Shown here in pieces: positions 10,002 through 20,349 of a stretch of DNA of 64,000 nucleotides; within the stretch, counting starts at the first letter, position 1; each line of letters begins with the position of its first letter. This stretch comes from Hibiscus mutabilis. Its lineage: Eukaryota > Streptophyta > Magnoliopsida > Malvales > Malvaceae. The notes below the pieces were generated by a model. It did no database searches and had not been told where the DNA came from. It saw only the letters and a list, made by a program, of their open reading frames with translations. A program made the position numbers and the translations under genes. The stretch is taken from positions 60,708,685 to 60,772,684 of the forward strand of contig CM033714.1 of the NCBI GenBank assembly GCA_019671005.1, read 5' to 3'.

Positions 10002-10039
10002 ATTGCTTGAGGACAAGCAATAGTTCGAATTTGGGGGTG
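10002..10039 (+). promoter_or_regulatory. Stem-loop and polypurine tract before RE2 3' LTR
   Basis: ATTGCTTG-AGGA-CAAGCAAT (10002-10021) is a perfect 8-bp stem with an AGGA loop. The tract AATTTGGGGGTG (10028-10039) abuts the LTR start at 10040 and is the expected primer for plus-strand DNA synthesis. RE9 and RE10 keep the stem exactly. Confidence 0.82.
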
Positions 10040-11661
10040 TGTTAAGTGTTCAAAAGTGCTATTTTTATAACCCTTTTTACTCATATTAATGTTAGACTTA
10101 GGCTCATTTTAGTTGCATTATTAGGCATTCATGTATATTTTCATGATTTCCTTCACCGTCATGCTTGATTTCATAATTTAGTTGATTTTGTGGAAAAAGG
10201 TACTACTGGTGTGTGTTTTAGTGTGTGCAGGATCTAATTGCCCAAGCGAGTAGGAGATTGTCGTGGCAGCTAAGGAAGGAAACTGAAGGATCGACCAAGG
10301 TAATCGAAGCTGTTTTCCAAATGCCAAACTGGAGGGTGGTCTGCCAAGGCAATTGAAGCTGTCTACTACATGTCATGCTGAGCAGATTACTAAGGCATGT
10401 CGGGACAAATCCACCTTATTAGGGATAATCACGAAAAGAAAGATATAAATCCCAAAGATTTGAATTTCCATGCAGCATTTAATGAAGATTTAAATTCAGA
10501 TTTATGAGGAATTATTGGAGATCAAAGGGAGATTAAATTCTAAGAGTTTTAGGATAAGTTTTTGGAGGAATAAATATATAATAAAAGAGATCTATTTCTT
10601 TTATTCTATTTAATTCCAACTTAACTTCCTCCTCAAGAAAGACTTTGACCTAGCCAACTCCTATAAATAAGAGACCTAGCTGCCTACTTCAAAGGGGTGC
10701 GATTGGGAGAGAAAAGTAGGGCGGCAGGACATCTTTATTCTTTTTCCACTTTGTTCCATTAGATTCATGTTTAGGGATTTTATTATTGAGTTTATTTTGT
10801 GCCCAGCCATGAACTAAACTTATTTTGCTTGAGTTATTGTGTTTTTGTGGTTGTGAAAACGATTGGATTTGTTTAGGTATTGAGTTTGCAATTTTACTTC
10901 AAAGTTTGTTTATTCTTGGTTCTTAAATTTTGCGAGTGAATTGGGAGAGGATCTCGTGAATTCATCCATTTATCTAATATCGGGAGAGTTAGATTCAAGA
11001 AACGAATGAGCATGGTCTTTATTCAATCAATCGATGGTGAAGACTAATTCAACTTAGGGATAAGTTGAGAATTTTAATGGCTAAAAGGAGCGCAAGATAG
11101 GTTGTTGTCCACCCTTGGTTCACGTAGGGATGTATTATCAAGGCATGCACAATTAATAGCGTTTCGAGATAGGGATAACCAGAAACCATTGAAGAACGCT
11201 TCACCAAACTTTGAAGGTTGTCACCCAATTGCCCAGGCAATCGCAGATTTTCCCAAGCAATCGCAGACCTACCCAGGCAATTGCAGAATTTCCCAGGTTG
11301 TCGCAGAATTACCCAGGTTGTCGCATAATTGCCCCAGCAATCTGACTGGATTTAATTGTTGAAGCAATTGAGCTATTCTAGCACTCAATTACCACAACGG
11401 TCCATTCAATTATCACACCACGACTCACGATAATCCGACTTACTCTATCTTATTCAATTACATCTTTCTTTTTAGTTTAATTGCTCTTTTATTTACTTTT
11501 TAATTAGAACTCCTACAATCACCTACTTGTGTTTTTACTTTTAGTTCGAGAAGTTAGATTCTTGAAGTAGCACCAATTCTTGTGGAGACGATATCTATAC
11601 TATACTATAACTTGCGACGTGTACACTTGCACCAATTGCGAAACACTTAATACGCACAACA
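10040..11661 (+). repeat. RE2 3' LTR
   Basis: This is the 1.62 kb partner of 1553-3184. It starts TGTTAAG after the PPT and ends CACAACA before RE1 coding resumes. A TATA box is at 10662-10669 and TTGCC/GGCAA palindromes at 11220-11340. The two LTRs differ by scattered substitutions and small indels, so the insertion is not recent. Confidence 0.9.
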
Positions 11662-12254
11662 TGGAATGATAGGAGACAACAAAGATTCAAGCAATTGAAG
11701 GCTTATCTTACAGAGGCCTCAGTTTTGATGCAACCCAAACCTGGAAAGGATTATGTTGTGTTTAGTGATATTTCTTTGAATGAGCTTGGTTGTGTTCTCA
11801 AGCAAGAGGGTAAGGTAGTTGCTTATGCGTCAAGACAACTTATGCCTCATAAAAAGATTTACCCTACGCACGATTTGGAGCTTGCCATAGTTATATTCGC
11901 ATTGAAGACTTGGAGGCATTATCTTTATAGGGAAACTGTTACATTTATATCTATCATAAGAGTTTGAAGTACCTCCTTACGCAAAAAGAACCGAGTTTGC
12001 GGCAAAGGCGATGAATTGAGTTGTTAAAAAACTATGATTGCATCATAGAGTATCATCCTGATAAAGCTAATGTTGTGGTCGATGCCTTAAACAGGAATTC
12101 TATGTCAAACTTGAGGGCGATGTTTGCTAGGTTGAGGACGAACGATGATGGTGTGTTGTTAGCCGACCTTCGTGTTGAGCCTACCTTACTGCAAGAGATC
12201 AAGATGACTCAAGTGTTAGATGAAGATTTGATGGCAAAGATGGAGATGGTTTAG
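11662..12254 (+). pseudogene. pol: RE1 RNase H
   Basis: The region reads DYVVFSDISLNELGCVLKQEGKVVAYASRQL, in two parts DLELAIVIFALKTWRHYL and, after a frameshift near 11955, HPDKANVVVDALNR. These are the RNase H fold of chromovirus pol. TGA at 12012-12014 replaces the Trp of the RRWIELL motif. The spacer to IN follows (LLADLRVEPTLLQEI). Stops and the RE2 insertion make it inactive. Confidence 0.83.
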
Positions 12255-13396
12255 GGAGGTGAGACATCCAATTTTGAGGTGTGAGATGGTGGGATCTTGT
12301 ACTTCAAGAGTCTGTTTTGTGTTCCAGCTTTAGAGGATATACGTGACCGTATCCTTCAAGAGGCGTATTGAAGCCTATTTGCCGTGCATTCAGGTAGCAA
12401 CAAAATGTATCAAGACCTCAATCTTTTTTATTGGTGGCCTAGTATGAAAAGAAACGTATCTGAATTTATGACAAGATGCTTAGCTTGTCAGCAAGTTCAG
12501 ATTGAGAACCAAGTTTCTTCAAGCTTGCTTTAGCCCATTTAGACTCCGCAATGGATATGGGATTGTGTGACCATGAATTTTGTGACAGGATTACTGTTGA
12601 CGCAAAAGAAGCAGGATGCCATATGGGTGATAGTGGATTGTTTGACCAAGTCGACTAATTTCTTACCTGTACGTATGGATTTTATGGTTGAGAGGTTAGC
12701 ATAATTATACATCCGAGAGGTGGTGAGGTTGTATAGGTTACCTTCGCCTATTATATCAAATAGAGATTTGCGTTTCACGGTAAGGTTGTGGAAGAAGATA
12801 AGTGAGGCTTTGGATACCAAGTTGCATTTCAACACTGCTTTTCACCCTTAGACCGATGGTCCGTCTGAGCGGGTTACTTAGATTTTGGAGGATATGCTCT
12901 GGTGTTGTATCATTGATTTCGAGAAAAGTTGGGAGGAGCAGCAACCGTTTGTTGAGTTTGATTACATCAACAGTTTCCACACGAGCATCAAGATGGCTCC
13001 TTTTGAGGCTTTGTATGGACGTAAATGTAGGACACCCTTGTGTTGGACCGAACTCAGTGAAAGAAGGATTGTGGGATTAGATTTGATTAGACAAACGGAA
13101 GAGAAGGTTCAAATAATCAAGGAAAGATTACAAGTAGCCTTTGATCATTAAAATGTTTATGCGGATCAGAAGCCTAATCACATTGAGTATGAGGTTGGTG
13201 ACAAGGTATTTCTCAAAGTTTCACCGTGGAAGAGAGTAATCCACTTTAGGAGAAAGGGCAAGTTGAGCCCGAGGTTTATCGGGTCGTATGAGATTCTTAG
13301 GAGGGTTGGACCCGTAGCTAACCATTTAGGTTTTCCCTTGGAGATGGCGCACATCCACAATATATTCCATGTGTCTATGTTGAGACACTGTAGCGA
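12255..13396 (+). pseudogene. pol: RE1 integrase, truncated by RE3
   Basis: The HHCC finger has lost its first His (EAY-stop in place of EAH) but keeps VHSG and CLAC. In the core the first Asp is Asn (T-M-N-F-V, codon 12576-12578), the second Asp is kept (SNRDLRF) and Glu is kept (SERV). TAG stops at 12531, 12849 and 12879 lie where relatives have Gln. After 12881 the frame passes directly into ILEDML with no intron, unlike RE4 and RE7. The C-terminal GKLSPRFIG...FHVSML motif ends at RE3. Confidence 0.85.
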
Positions 13397-14411
13397 TGTC
13401 TTTTTTTCTTTTCGCTAAAAAAACGAGGGGTTTTCTGAAAGGTGTGTTGAGAGGTGTTTGTGATTCTTTTGGATATAAAATATTTATTCCGTGGGGTTTT
13501 TTTAAAAAATCGCATTTTTAAAAAATGGAGTCGCCACCGACCACTTAGGTAGGCCGGACACCATAAAACCAGAGATTCAAAAAATGTTGGGTTCGGGAGT
13601 CGGTTACGGATGGGGAAGGATTAGCACCCCACATCGCCCAAAATTGGTACTTTAATAATTACCGCTTTATTAATATTAGATTTTTCGGGTTAAAGTGACG
13701 ATTAGTTTAAAATTCGGTTATGATTGCGAATAAATTTTAAAGGCCCCGTTATCCGAGGGTAAACGCCCAACCACTATCACTACGCCTGATACTGGCCCCG
13801 TTTACGCTCGAATAAAAGGGCACCGCATTGACAATTTATATCTCGATATGCAATCTTAGTGGGCAAAATATAAAACATGGCAAATAATTTAAATGCAATA
13901 AATATTAACATAACAGAATACTAATCTAACATAAATAAAATGCTAAATTAAAACATACATATATACATATTAATCTAACTCATAAATAAAAACATATCTA
14001 GCATAAATAAAATACTAACATTCATAAATATTAATCTAACATAAAAACAAATTCAACATAAAATACTATTCTAAAACATACATACATAAATATTAATCTA
14101 ACTCATAAATAAAAAACATATCTAGCATAAATAAAATATTAATATAAAACACAAATTTAAAACATATTAAATATTAATCTAAAACATAAACATACAAAAT
14201 AAAAAATAAGACCACAATTTAAAAATAACTAATACTTCATTAAATTATAAAAATTACAACACTAATAAAAAAGGGAAGAAAATATACCTAACTAGGAGCT
14301 CGAACGACGAACCCCGACTGAACACCACCGAGATCTACCGCGACCCCTCCAAAAATTTAACTAGATCGGACCTAAAATAAGACCCCGATCGAATGTTGGA
14401 TTGAACCAACT

Positions 14412-14438
14412 GGGGTTGGGGGCACTGCCCCCAACCCC
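14412..14438. repeat. Perfect 27-base GC-rich palindrome in RE3 LTR
   Basis: Arms GGGGTTGGGGGCA (14412-14424) and its exact complement (14426-14438) surround a single C. It lies about 100 bases downstream of the TATA box on the minus strand, so it would fall in the 5' leader or R region of the transcript. A second GC-rich inverted repeat (GGCCAG..GGCCGGCC) follows at 14439-14458. Confidence 0.85.
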
Positions 14439-14537
14439 GGCCAGCCTTGCGGCCGGCCATGCCCCTATGAATTGATGGCAATTCAATTGCCAATTTCTCT
14501 TCAATTTTGGGCGTGATTTTGGAGTGAATTGGCTGCC

Positions 14538-14545
14538 TATTTATA
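14538..14545 (-). promoter_or_regulatory. TATA box of RE3 LTR
   Basis: On the minus strand the sequence is TATAAATA inside GGCCTATAAATAGGC, about 145 bases after the LTR start. It supports minus-strand orientation of RE3. Confidence 0.6.
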
Positions 14546-14686
14546 GGCCAAAGAGGGTGGGTTAAGGGTGACGTGGAGCACCCTGTTCCACGCATTTTTT
14601 TTAATAATATATATTTTTATATTAATAATTTTATTATTATAATAACACTAATAACACTAAAACCCGGTCAAAAATGAGTGATTACA

Positions 14687-14702
14687 GTTGCCCCTCTTTG
14701 CT
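14687..14702 (-). other. RE3 polypurine tract
   Basis: On the minus strand AAAGAGGGGCAAC lies directly before the LTR start TGTAAT, the arrangement expected for the plus-strand primer at a 3' LTR. This places the internal region of RE3 to the right. Confidence 0.6.
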
Positions 14703-14834
14703 TGTTCTTGTGAAACGAGGACAAAGCAAAGATCAAAAGCACTTATTTTTTACCTACTTTCTTGTCTTTGGTTTCGGAATCACTTGTTCTTCTGGAACTA
14801 TCCGCTCTTCCTTAGCTTAATCTTCAGGCTCGTA

Positions 14835-15985
14835 AGTTCTTCCTATATAGAGCTTCGTCACCTTTCGATCTTGGAGTTATAGGCTCTTTCGACATAGAAC
14901 CCTTCACTCTGAAGCCTCGAGTTTTGAGTCCCTCCTATATAGAACCTTTCATTCTGAGACGGTGCAGCTTGGAGTCCTTCCTATATAGAACTCTTCGCCT
15001 TCAACGCTGGTTTCTCCTATATAAAACCTTTTGCGTCTTCGATGGATTCTTCCGATCGGGAGTTCCTCCTATATAGAACTGCTAGTCTTCAAACCCTGGA
15101 GTTGTCAGTCCTTCCTATATAGAACTTTTCATTTTGAGACGGTGCAGCTTGGAGTCCTTCCTATATAGAACTCTTCGCCTTCAACGCTGGTTTCTCCTAT
15201 ATAAAACCTTGCGTCATCGATGGATTCTTCCGATCGGGAGTTCCTCCTATATATAAACTGCTAGTCTTCAAACCACGGAGTTGTCGGTCCTTCCTATATA
15301 GAACTTTTCATTTTGAGACGGTGCAACTTGGAGTCCTTCCTATATAGAACTCTTCGCCTTCAACGCTGGTTTCTCCTATATAAAACCTTTTGTGTCACTG
15401 ATGGATTCTTCCGACTGGGAGTTCCTCCTATATAGAACTGCTAGTCTTCAAACCCTGGAGCCGTCAGTCCTTCCTATATAGAACTTTTGGCGTCTGAAAT
15501 CTTGGAGTTACAGGTTCTTCCTATATAGAACCTTTCACCCTAAGACATTGAAGCTCAGAGCCCTTCCTATATAGAACTCTTCGCTTTCGACACAACAGGA
15601 TTTCCTATATAATCTTGTGTGTCATGGGTGAATTCCTTCGATGGGGTTCTTCCTATATAGTATCATGAGTCTTCACCTTGGAGCCGTCGGTCCTTCCTAT
15701 ATAGAACTTTTATGCGTCTGAAATCTTAGAGTTACGGATTCTTCCTATATAGAATCTTTCACTCTAAGACATTGAAGCTCGGAGCCCTTCCTATATAGAA
15801 CTCTTCGCTTTCGACACAGCAGGATTTCCTATATAATCTTGCGTGTCATGGGTGAATTCCTTCTACTGGGAGTTCTTCCTATATAGAACTGCGAGTCTTC
15901 ACCTTGGAGCCGTCAGTCCTTCCTATATAGAACTTTCAGCTTCTGAAGCCTCGGAGCGGAGAATTCTTCCTATATAGAATCTCTC
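14835..15985. repeat. CTATATAG-rich tandem array (RE3 internal)
   Basis: About 25 copies of TTCCTATATAGAAC or close variants recur every 35-50 bases over 1.15 kb. They are organised in higher-order units of about 180 bases in the left half (the GAGACGGTGCA marker recurs at about 14956, 15136 and 15315) and about 223 bases in the right half (CTAAGACATTGAAGC at 15540 and 15763). The core CTATATAG is a palindrome. No coding reading is convincing. Confidence 0.85.
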
Positions 15986-16063
15986 TCTGGAGCTTGAAAA
16001 CATGAGCCTTTTGTATGTAAAAACATTGTCTTCTCATTCGTGATTCACACCACGATGGCCATC

Positions 16064-16800
16064 GATGTCTCTTCAGATTCGGGGATTCACACTGAAAATG
16101 GCTACCAATCTTCCAATTTTAGGGACTCACGCCGAAGGTGGCTGCCGAAACTTCTTCAAATTTAGGGACTCACGCCGAAAATGGCTGCCAAAACTTCTTC
16201 AAATTTAGGGACTCACGCTGAAAATGGCCGCCAAAACTTCTTCAAATTTATGGACTTACGCCGAAAATGGCCGCCAAAACTTCTTCAAATTTATGGACTT
16301 ACGCCGAAAATGGCCGCCAAAACTTCTTCAAATTTAGGGACTTACGCCGAAAATGGCCACCAAAACTTCTTCAAATTTAGGGACTCACACCGAAAATGGC
16401 CGCCAAAACTTCTTCAAATTTAGGGACTCGCGCCGAAAATGGCCGCCAAAACTTTTTTAGATTTAGGGACTCACGCCGAAAATGGCCGCCGATCTTTCTT
16501 CAAATTTTAGGGACTAATGCCGAAAATGGCCGCCGAAACTTTGTTCAATCTTTAGGGACTCACGTCGAAAATGGCTGCCAAAACTTCTTCAAATTTAGGG
16601 ACTCACGCCGAAAATGGCCGCCAAAACTTCTTCAAATTTAGGGACTCACGCCGAAAATGGCCGCCAAAAATTCTTCAAATTTAGGGACTCGCGCCGAAAA
16701 TGGCCGCCAAAACTTTTTCAGATTTAGGGACTCACGCCGAAAATGGCTGCCGGAACTTCTTCAGATTTTAGGGACTCACGCCGAAGGTGGCTGCCAAACT
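16064..16800. repeat. 43-bp tandem repeat array (RE3 internal)
   Basis: About 17 head-to-tail copies of a 43-base unit containing GGGACTCACGCCGAAAATGG occur, with first and last copies more diverged. There are no spacers, so it is a minisatellite. Because 43 is not a multiple of three the plus-strand open frames at 16181-16641 cycle through all frames and are artefacts. Confidence 0.92.
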
Positions 16801-17599
16801 TTTCAATGAAATCCACTTCTTAATGTTCTTTGATAATTCTTCAGGTACCTGTCCAAAATAAGCAAAAATTGACATGCCCGTATCTATATGATGCATGCAA
16901 TGTAATGGTTTCTTTCTTTTCTTTTCTCTTTTTTTTTATCTTTTTTGTTCTAAAGTCTTACACCCTGAAAGGTCGCTCCTCAGATTTCTTCATCTCTCTA
17001 CTGCTTTATTGTATGCTCTTAAATCCTTATTTGAACATGCTTTTAAACCTTTTTGTGCGAAAGGCTTTCTTGTCTTTAGAGTTATCACCCGCCTTCATAA
17101 ATGATCTTCTGGTTCTTATATTATTCTTATAAGAACCCTTGTCATCTTCTTGGCTTGGCGTTGCCCCATTCAACCACGGGCTCCACTGCTTTGAATTTTT
17201 TGGCCCATCATATAGAGCCTTGATCTATTTCTAGTCACTGGGTGAGCCAAAATGCTTCAATCCCTTGAACTCTTCCTTGATCTTCTCGCAGCATTTCGAT
17301 GGGAACTAACTTTCGGTCCCTATGCTTTAAATCTCATCATCATTCATTTTTAAAGTAAAGTAAAAGGCAATTTACTTGTGTATATTTCAAAAAATAATGA
17401 TTGTTTGAAAAGATAACAATCATTTCAAAAATCACAACTTGGACATTTTGAAAACATTGTTTGGAACAAATGGTAAACATCATAACTTTGGGAGAAAATG
17501 TCAAACCTTTTAAAACATGTTTGCCCACGAAATATCAAACATCATAGCGCATCTGTTTCAAGTTGCCAGAGACCAACTCTAATGAAGCGCTTACTAGGC
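16801..17599. other. Unassigned sequence between RE3 array and RE4 LTR
   Basis: About 0.8 kb without a recognisable gene. It may be further RE3 internal sequence or the diverged start of the RE4 LTR. A plus-strand frame at 16830-17132 is a low-complexity Phe/Leu run from a T-rich stretch. The start of the RE7 LTR has no match here. The right boundary of RE3 was not found. Confidence 0.4.
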
Positions 17600-19545
17600 T
17601 CAATTTAACTAGTTTTACTATTTTGCAAACACACCATATTCCACATTTAACACTTAGACACTTTAGGGCCTTTACACACATATCAAAATAGACCATTGTA
17701 AATTTTCTAAATCCTATGCCACCTTCTAGGAGTTCAAACAAAATGTAAGCATACATGGGGATTGGCGGGAGTGACTTGCAACTTCAACCACACAATTGAT
17801 GCTCGAAATTCTTCAAGATCCTAAAATACATGAGACACACGGATGTTAGGCTTACATAGCCTATTGAAGTAGTTATAAAAAATGCAAACGAGTTCTTTAA
17901 TGATATGTAAACATGTAAGCATGCTTGAATGACATATACACAACGTTAACATATACAATTCATTATTTACATCAACATATAGTAATTTCATATATCAAAT
18001 GCAATAGACATATTCTTCACTTACCCCTTGGACATAGAAACCAATGGATAAGCGAATTCCCCTATACACCATACATATCGGAAATAGGCCGTAGCTTCAG
18101 AGTCCCTTACACAATCCAACCTTTTCTCCCTACATATAGGCCGTAGTTCGGACCGTAGTCCAATCCCTTACTTAGTGAGCTCAAATAACCCTATGGCATG
18201 CTAATTGTATCCAAAGTTACATATTTCACCATAAAACTTACCTTTGTGCCCGTAGGCCATATCATGTCGGATTACGAATTGAGCCTTGGATCCAACTAAC
18301 ATAACATATCATATATGCATTATATCAATTTCCATGTATATCAATATTGACATTAAGCCTTTTTCACATGTAACATACAACAATTGAATCATATGGCACG
18401 GAAATGTGTCAAAGCAATTGGATGACCTTACCATACTTACCACTTGAAGTTCGTACTTGTAAGATCTACTTGAGCTATCCAAATGAAGACATAACATAGA
18501 CACAAATCAATGCAACTGGGATGGCACCTAGACAATCCCATGACACAACTACACTCGCCTAGTACTCAGAGACTTCAAGGTTCTCGGATAGCGATCCCCT
18601 TGCCGTTGGAAGAGTTCGAAATAGCCGATGGTGAATATAGCTTATCTTTCACCACTTGAGCGAATTCAATAAAATTAGGGAATTCCATTAGCATCAAAAC
18701 TAATGATTCACAAACATTTTTCAAGCTTACTAAAGCTCGTAGATAATATTGAAATAAGGAAATTGGCTTCCTAACACATGGGCTTGGCTTGAACATTCAA
18801 GGCTTAACTCTTGAAATTAAACTCTAGGGATTGATGGAGTCATCAAATTGGCATAGGGGTTTTACTTACCAAGCTACAAGCTTTCAAATGGTGTATTGAA
18901 ATCACACAAAGGCCAAGGATTGGATCGAGGTGCTTGCTTGAGCTTGAGGAGGAAGATGACAATGGAGGTGTGTTCTTGGTTCCTTTAAAACGAAGGTAAG
19001 ATTTGGTTTTGGGAGATTCAAAACAAATGAAGAAAGCTTTTTCCTTGTTCTTTTTAAGGTGACTAAAGCCTTAATCATTCTCTACCTCACCCTTAGCCAA
19101 TGGGAAGCTTTCCCTTAGCAAAGGGTTTGCTTAACCCATTAATTAATACATTTTCTCCATCTTTTTCAACTTTTGACAATTGATGACCAACTGTCATCCT
19201 TTTTTGATCAATCTTACGTGGAGAAGTGATAAGCTAGTAGGTGACTCAACCCTCTACTTTTAATCTTTAAAAATTGGTCACAAAAATAATTTTTGACAAG
19301 GAACCGTATCGATACGCCTTATGGCCGTATCGATACAGCTAGACTGAATTGGGTAAGTTAGTTAGAAATAGTTAGGTCGTACCGATACAGGCTCTACCGT
19401 ATTGATGCGCCTTGCCTAGATTTAGCATTTTAGCATTTTCAATGAAACCCCTAACTTCCATTTCTTACAAAAAGGCCCAACAACTTCAATTAAGACCAAA
19501 TAACTTTCATTACTTCAGAATTGGGTACAAGATTCAGCAATTGAA
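17600..19545 (-). repeat. RE4 3' LTR, partial
   Basis: It aligns by eye with 42735-44650 of the RE7 LTR, including the block with AGGAGTTCAAA, the ATGAGACACAC segment and the GTATCGATAC motifs at 19303-19410. The TGTCACATCC end and polypurine tract found in RE7 are missing: sequence jumps from LTR to the chromodomain tail near 19545. Small frames inside are not genes. Confidence 0.75.
19303..19415. repeat. GTATCGATAC palindromes in RE4 LTR
   Basis: Two exact copies of the 10-base palindrome GTATCGATAC and further degenerate copies (GTACCGATAC, GTATTGATGC) occur in about 110 bases. The same motif is clustered at the matching place in the LTRs of RE7 and RE8. Confidence 0.8.
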
Positions 19546-19862
19546 TTTTCACTCTAACCGAAAAGATGAGGAGACTGATTCTGCATCATTTCCTCTAGTT
19601 CCTACGTTGCTTCATCCACTGAGTGATTTCTCTAAAGGACTTTTACTAGTGGCACGGACATGTTTCGAAGTCTCTTGACTTCTCATGCGAGGATCTACAC
19701 AGGTTCTTCCTTTTATGTCAAGTTGGACTAAATCTCCACAGACTCCAACTCGATCACGTGGGAAGGATCAGACTGGTACTTCCATAGCATAGACACGTAG
19801 AAGACATTATGTATACGATTTAACTCTTCATGAAGAGCTAGTTGATAGGCAACATGTCCAAA
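19546..19862 (-). pseudogene. pol: RE4 chromodomain remnant
   Basis: On the minus strand the segment reads ILA-EVKRLRN..VPLVKVL and then RNHSVDEAT, the C-terminal chromodomain of chromoviruses that directs integration to modified chromatin. TAG codons at 19632-19634 and 19602-19604 replace the two conserved tryptophans (KVLW and EATW). The 3' end is joined to LTR sequence by a deletion. Confidence 0.72.
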
Positions 19863-20283
19863 TCACTCGATCACCTCGAGTGGGCCGATAAAACGAGGAT
19901 TTAGCTTCCCCTTTTTGCTAAAATAAATGACCTTCTTCCACGGAGATACTTTAAGGAAAGCTTTCTCGCCAACTTCATACTGAATGTCCCTTCTTTTTAA
20001 ATTGGTATAAGCTTTCTGCCATTCAAACGCAGCCTTGAGCCGGTCACGAATGATGGTTACCCTTTCTTCGGTTGCCCGAAGCAAGTCGGGGCCTAACATC
20101 TTGCCTTCACCTAGCTCGGTCCAACAGAGAGGGGTTCTACATCTTCTCCCGTAAAGAGCTTCATATGGAGCCATTTGAATCAAGGCTTGATAACTGTTAT
20201 TGTACCCGAACTCTACCAATGGTAGGGACTTTTCCATGTATTCCTAAAATTAATAACAAGGCTCGTAGCATATCATCCATAAT
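19863..20283 (-). pseudogene. pol: RE4 integrase, C-terminal part (downstream of intron-like segment)
   Basis: A frame of 124 codons (19863-20237) reads the post-catalytic IN region: APYEALYGRRCRTPLCWTELGEG, in full an IN landmark, then RDIQYEVGEKAFLKVSPWKKV and GKLNPRFIGPLEV. Upstream sequence to 20283 encodes a diverged LEDMLRA-like segment. It joins the core domain across the 66-bp segment at 20284-20349. Confidence 0.82.
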
Positions 20284-20349
20284 CTATAAGGAAGAATTGA
20301 GATTGGTAAGAAATGCTTATACATATGAATAGAAGAGATATAAGGTTAC
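20284..20349 (-). other. Intron-like 66-bp insert in RE4 integrase
   Basis: On the minus strand the insert starts GTAACCTTATAT and ends ATTCTTCCTTATAG, giving GT-AG borders, a pyrimidine-rich 3' end and a length near the minimum for plant introns. Removing it restores the junction between SERVI(Q) and the LEDML motif. RE7 has the same borders at the same site with a different middle. RE1 and RE6 have no insert. Confidence 0.72.

Larger units (their letters stand above)
1553..11661 (+). mobile_element. RE2: full-length Athila-like Ty3/gypsy retrotransposon
   Basis: A 10.1 kb element with LTRs at 1553-3184 and 10040-11661, a tRNA-Asp primer site at 3191-3208, gag, PR-RT, RNase H and IN in order, and a G-rich polypurine tract at 10028-10039. 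The Athila assignment rests on the tRNA-Asp primer, a gag zinc knuckle of CxxC-x4-H type, and a protease with DLG inside LCDLG.SINLM. It lies inside RE1. All domains are broken by stops and frameshifts, so it is non-functional. About 1.2 kb of non-coding sequence with ordered stem-loops lies between IN and the 3' LTR. Confidence 0.92.
11662..13396 (+). mobile_element. RE1, right part: RNase H and integrase
   Basis: Coding of RE1 resumes at the first base after the RE2 LTR in the frame expected for the RT/RNase H connection. It runs through RNase H and IN until 13396, where the IN C-terminal motif FHVSMLRHC is cut by the RE3 LTR. The end of IN, any chromodomain and the RE1 3' LTR are not seen to the right of RE3. 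Confidence 0.88.
13397..14686 (-). repeat. RE3 LTR (probably the 3' LTR of a minus-strand element)
   Basis: Read on the minus strand this segment starts TGTAAT after a polypurine tract and ends with GACA at the RE1 breakpoint, giving TGT...ACA ends over 1290 bases. It has a TATA box (14538-14545), a GC-rich perfect hairpin (14412-14438) and a very AT-rich stretch (13870-14280). No second copy is visible in the window, so the boundary is inferred from the break in RE1 coding, the terminal bases and the adjacent PPT. A minus-strand open frame at 14335-14595 is not protein-like. Confidence 0.62.

Noticed and set aside
14335..14595. Minus-strand 86-codon frame
   Set aside because: Lies in the RE3 LTR across the TATA box and GC hairpin; composition follows the repeats.
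16181..16641. Two plus-strand open frames of about 80 codons (repeats of AAKTSSNLGT-like peptide)
   Set aside because: They are readings of the 43-bp tandem repeat, which changes frame in each unit.
16064..16800. Regular repeats that might suggest a CRISPR array
   Set aside because: Units are contiguous without unique spacers, the DNA is plant nuclear, and there are no cas genes; it is a minisatellite.
16830..17132. Hydrophobic 100-codon frame resembling a membrane protein
   Set aside because: Produced by a T-rich stretch; no start context, no conserved motif, no matching copy elsewhere in the window.
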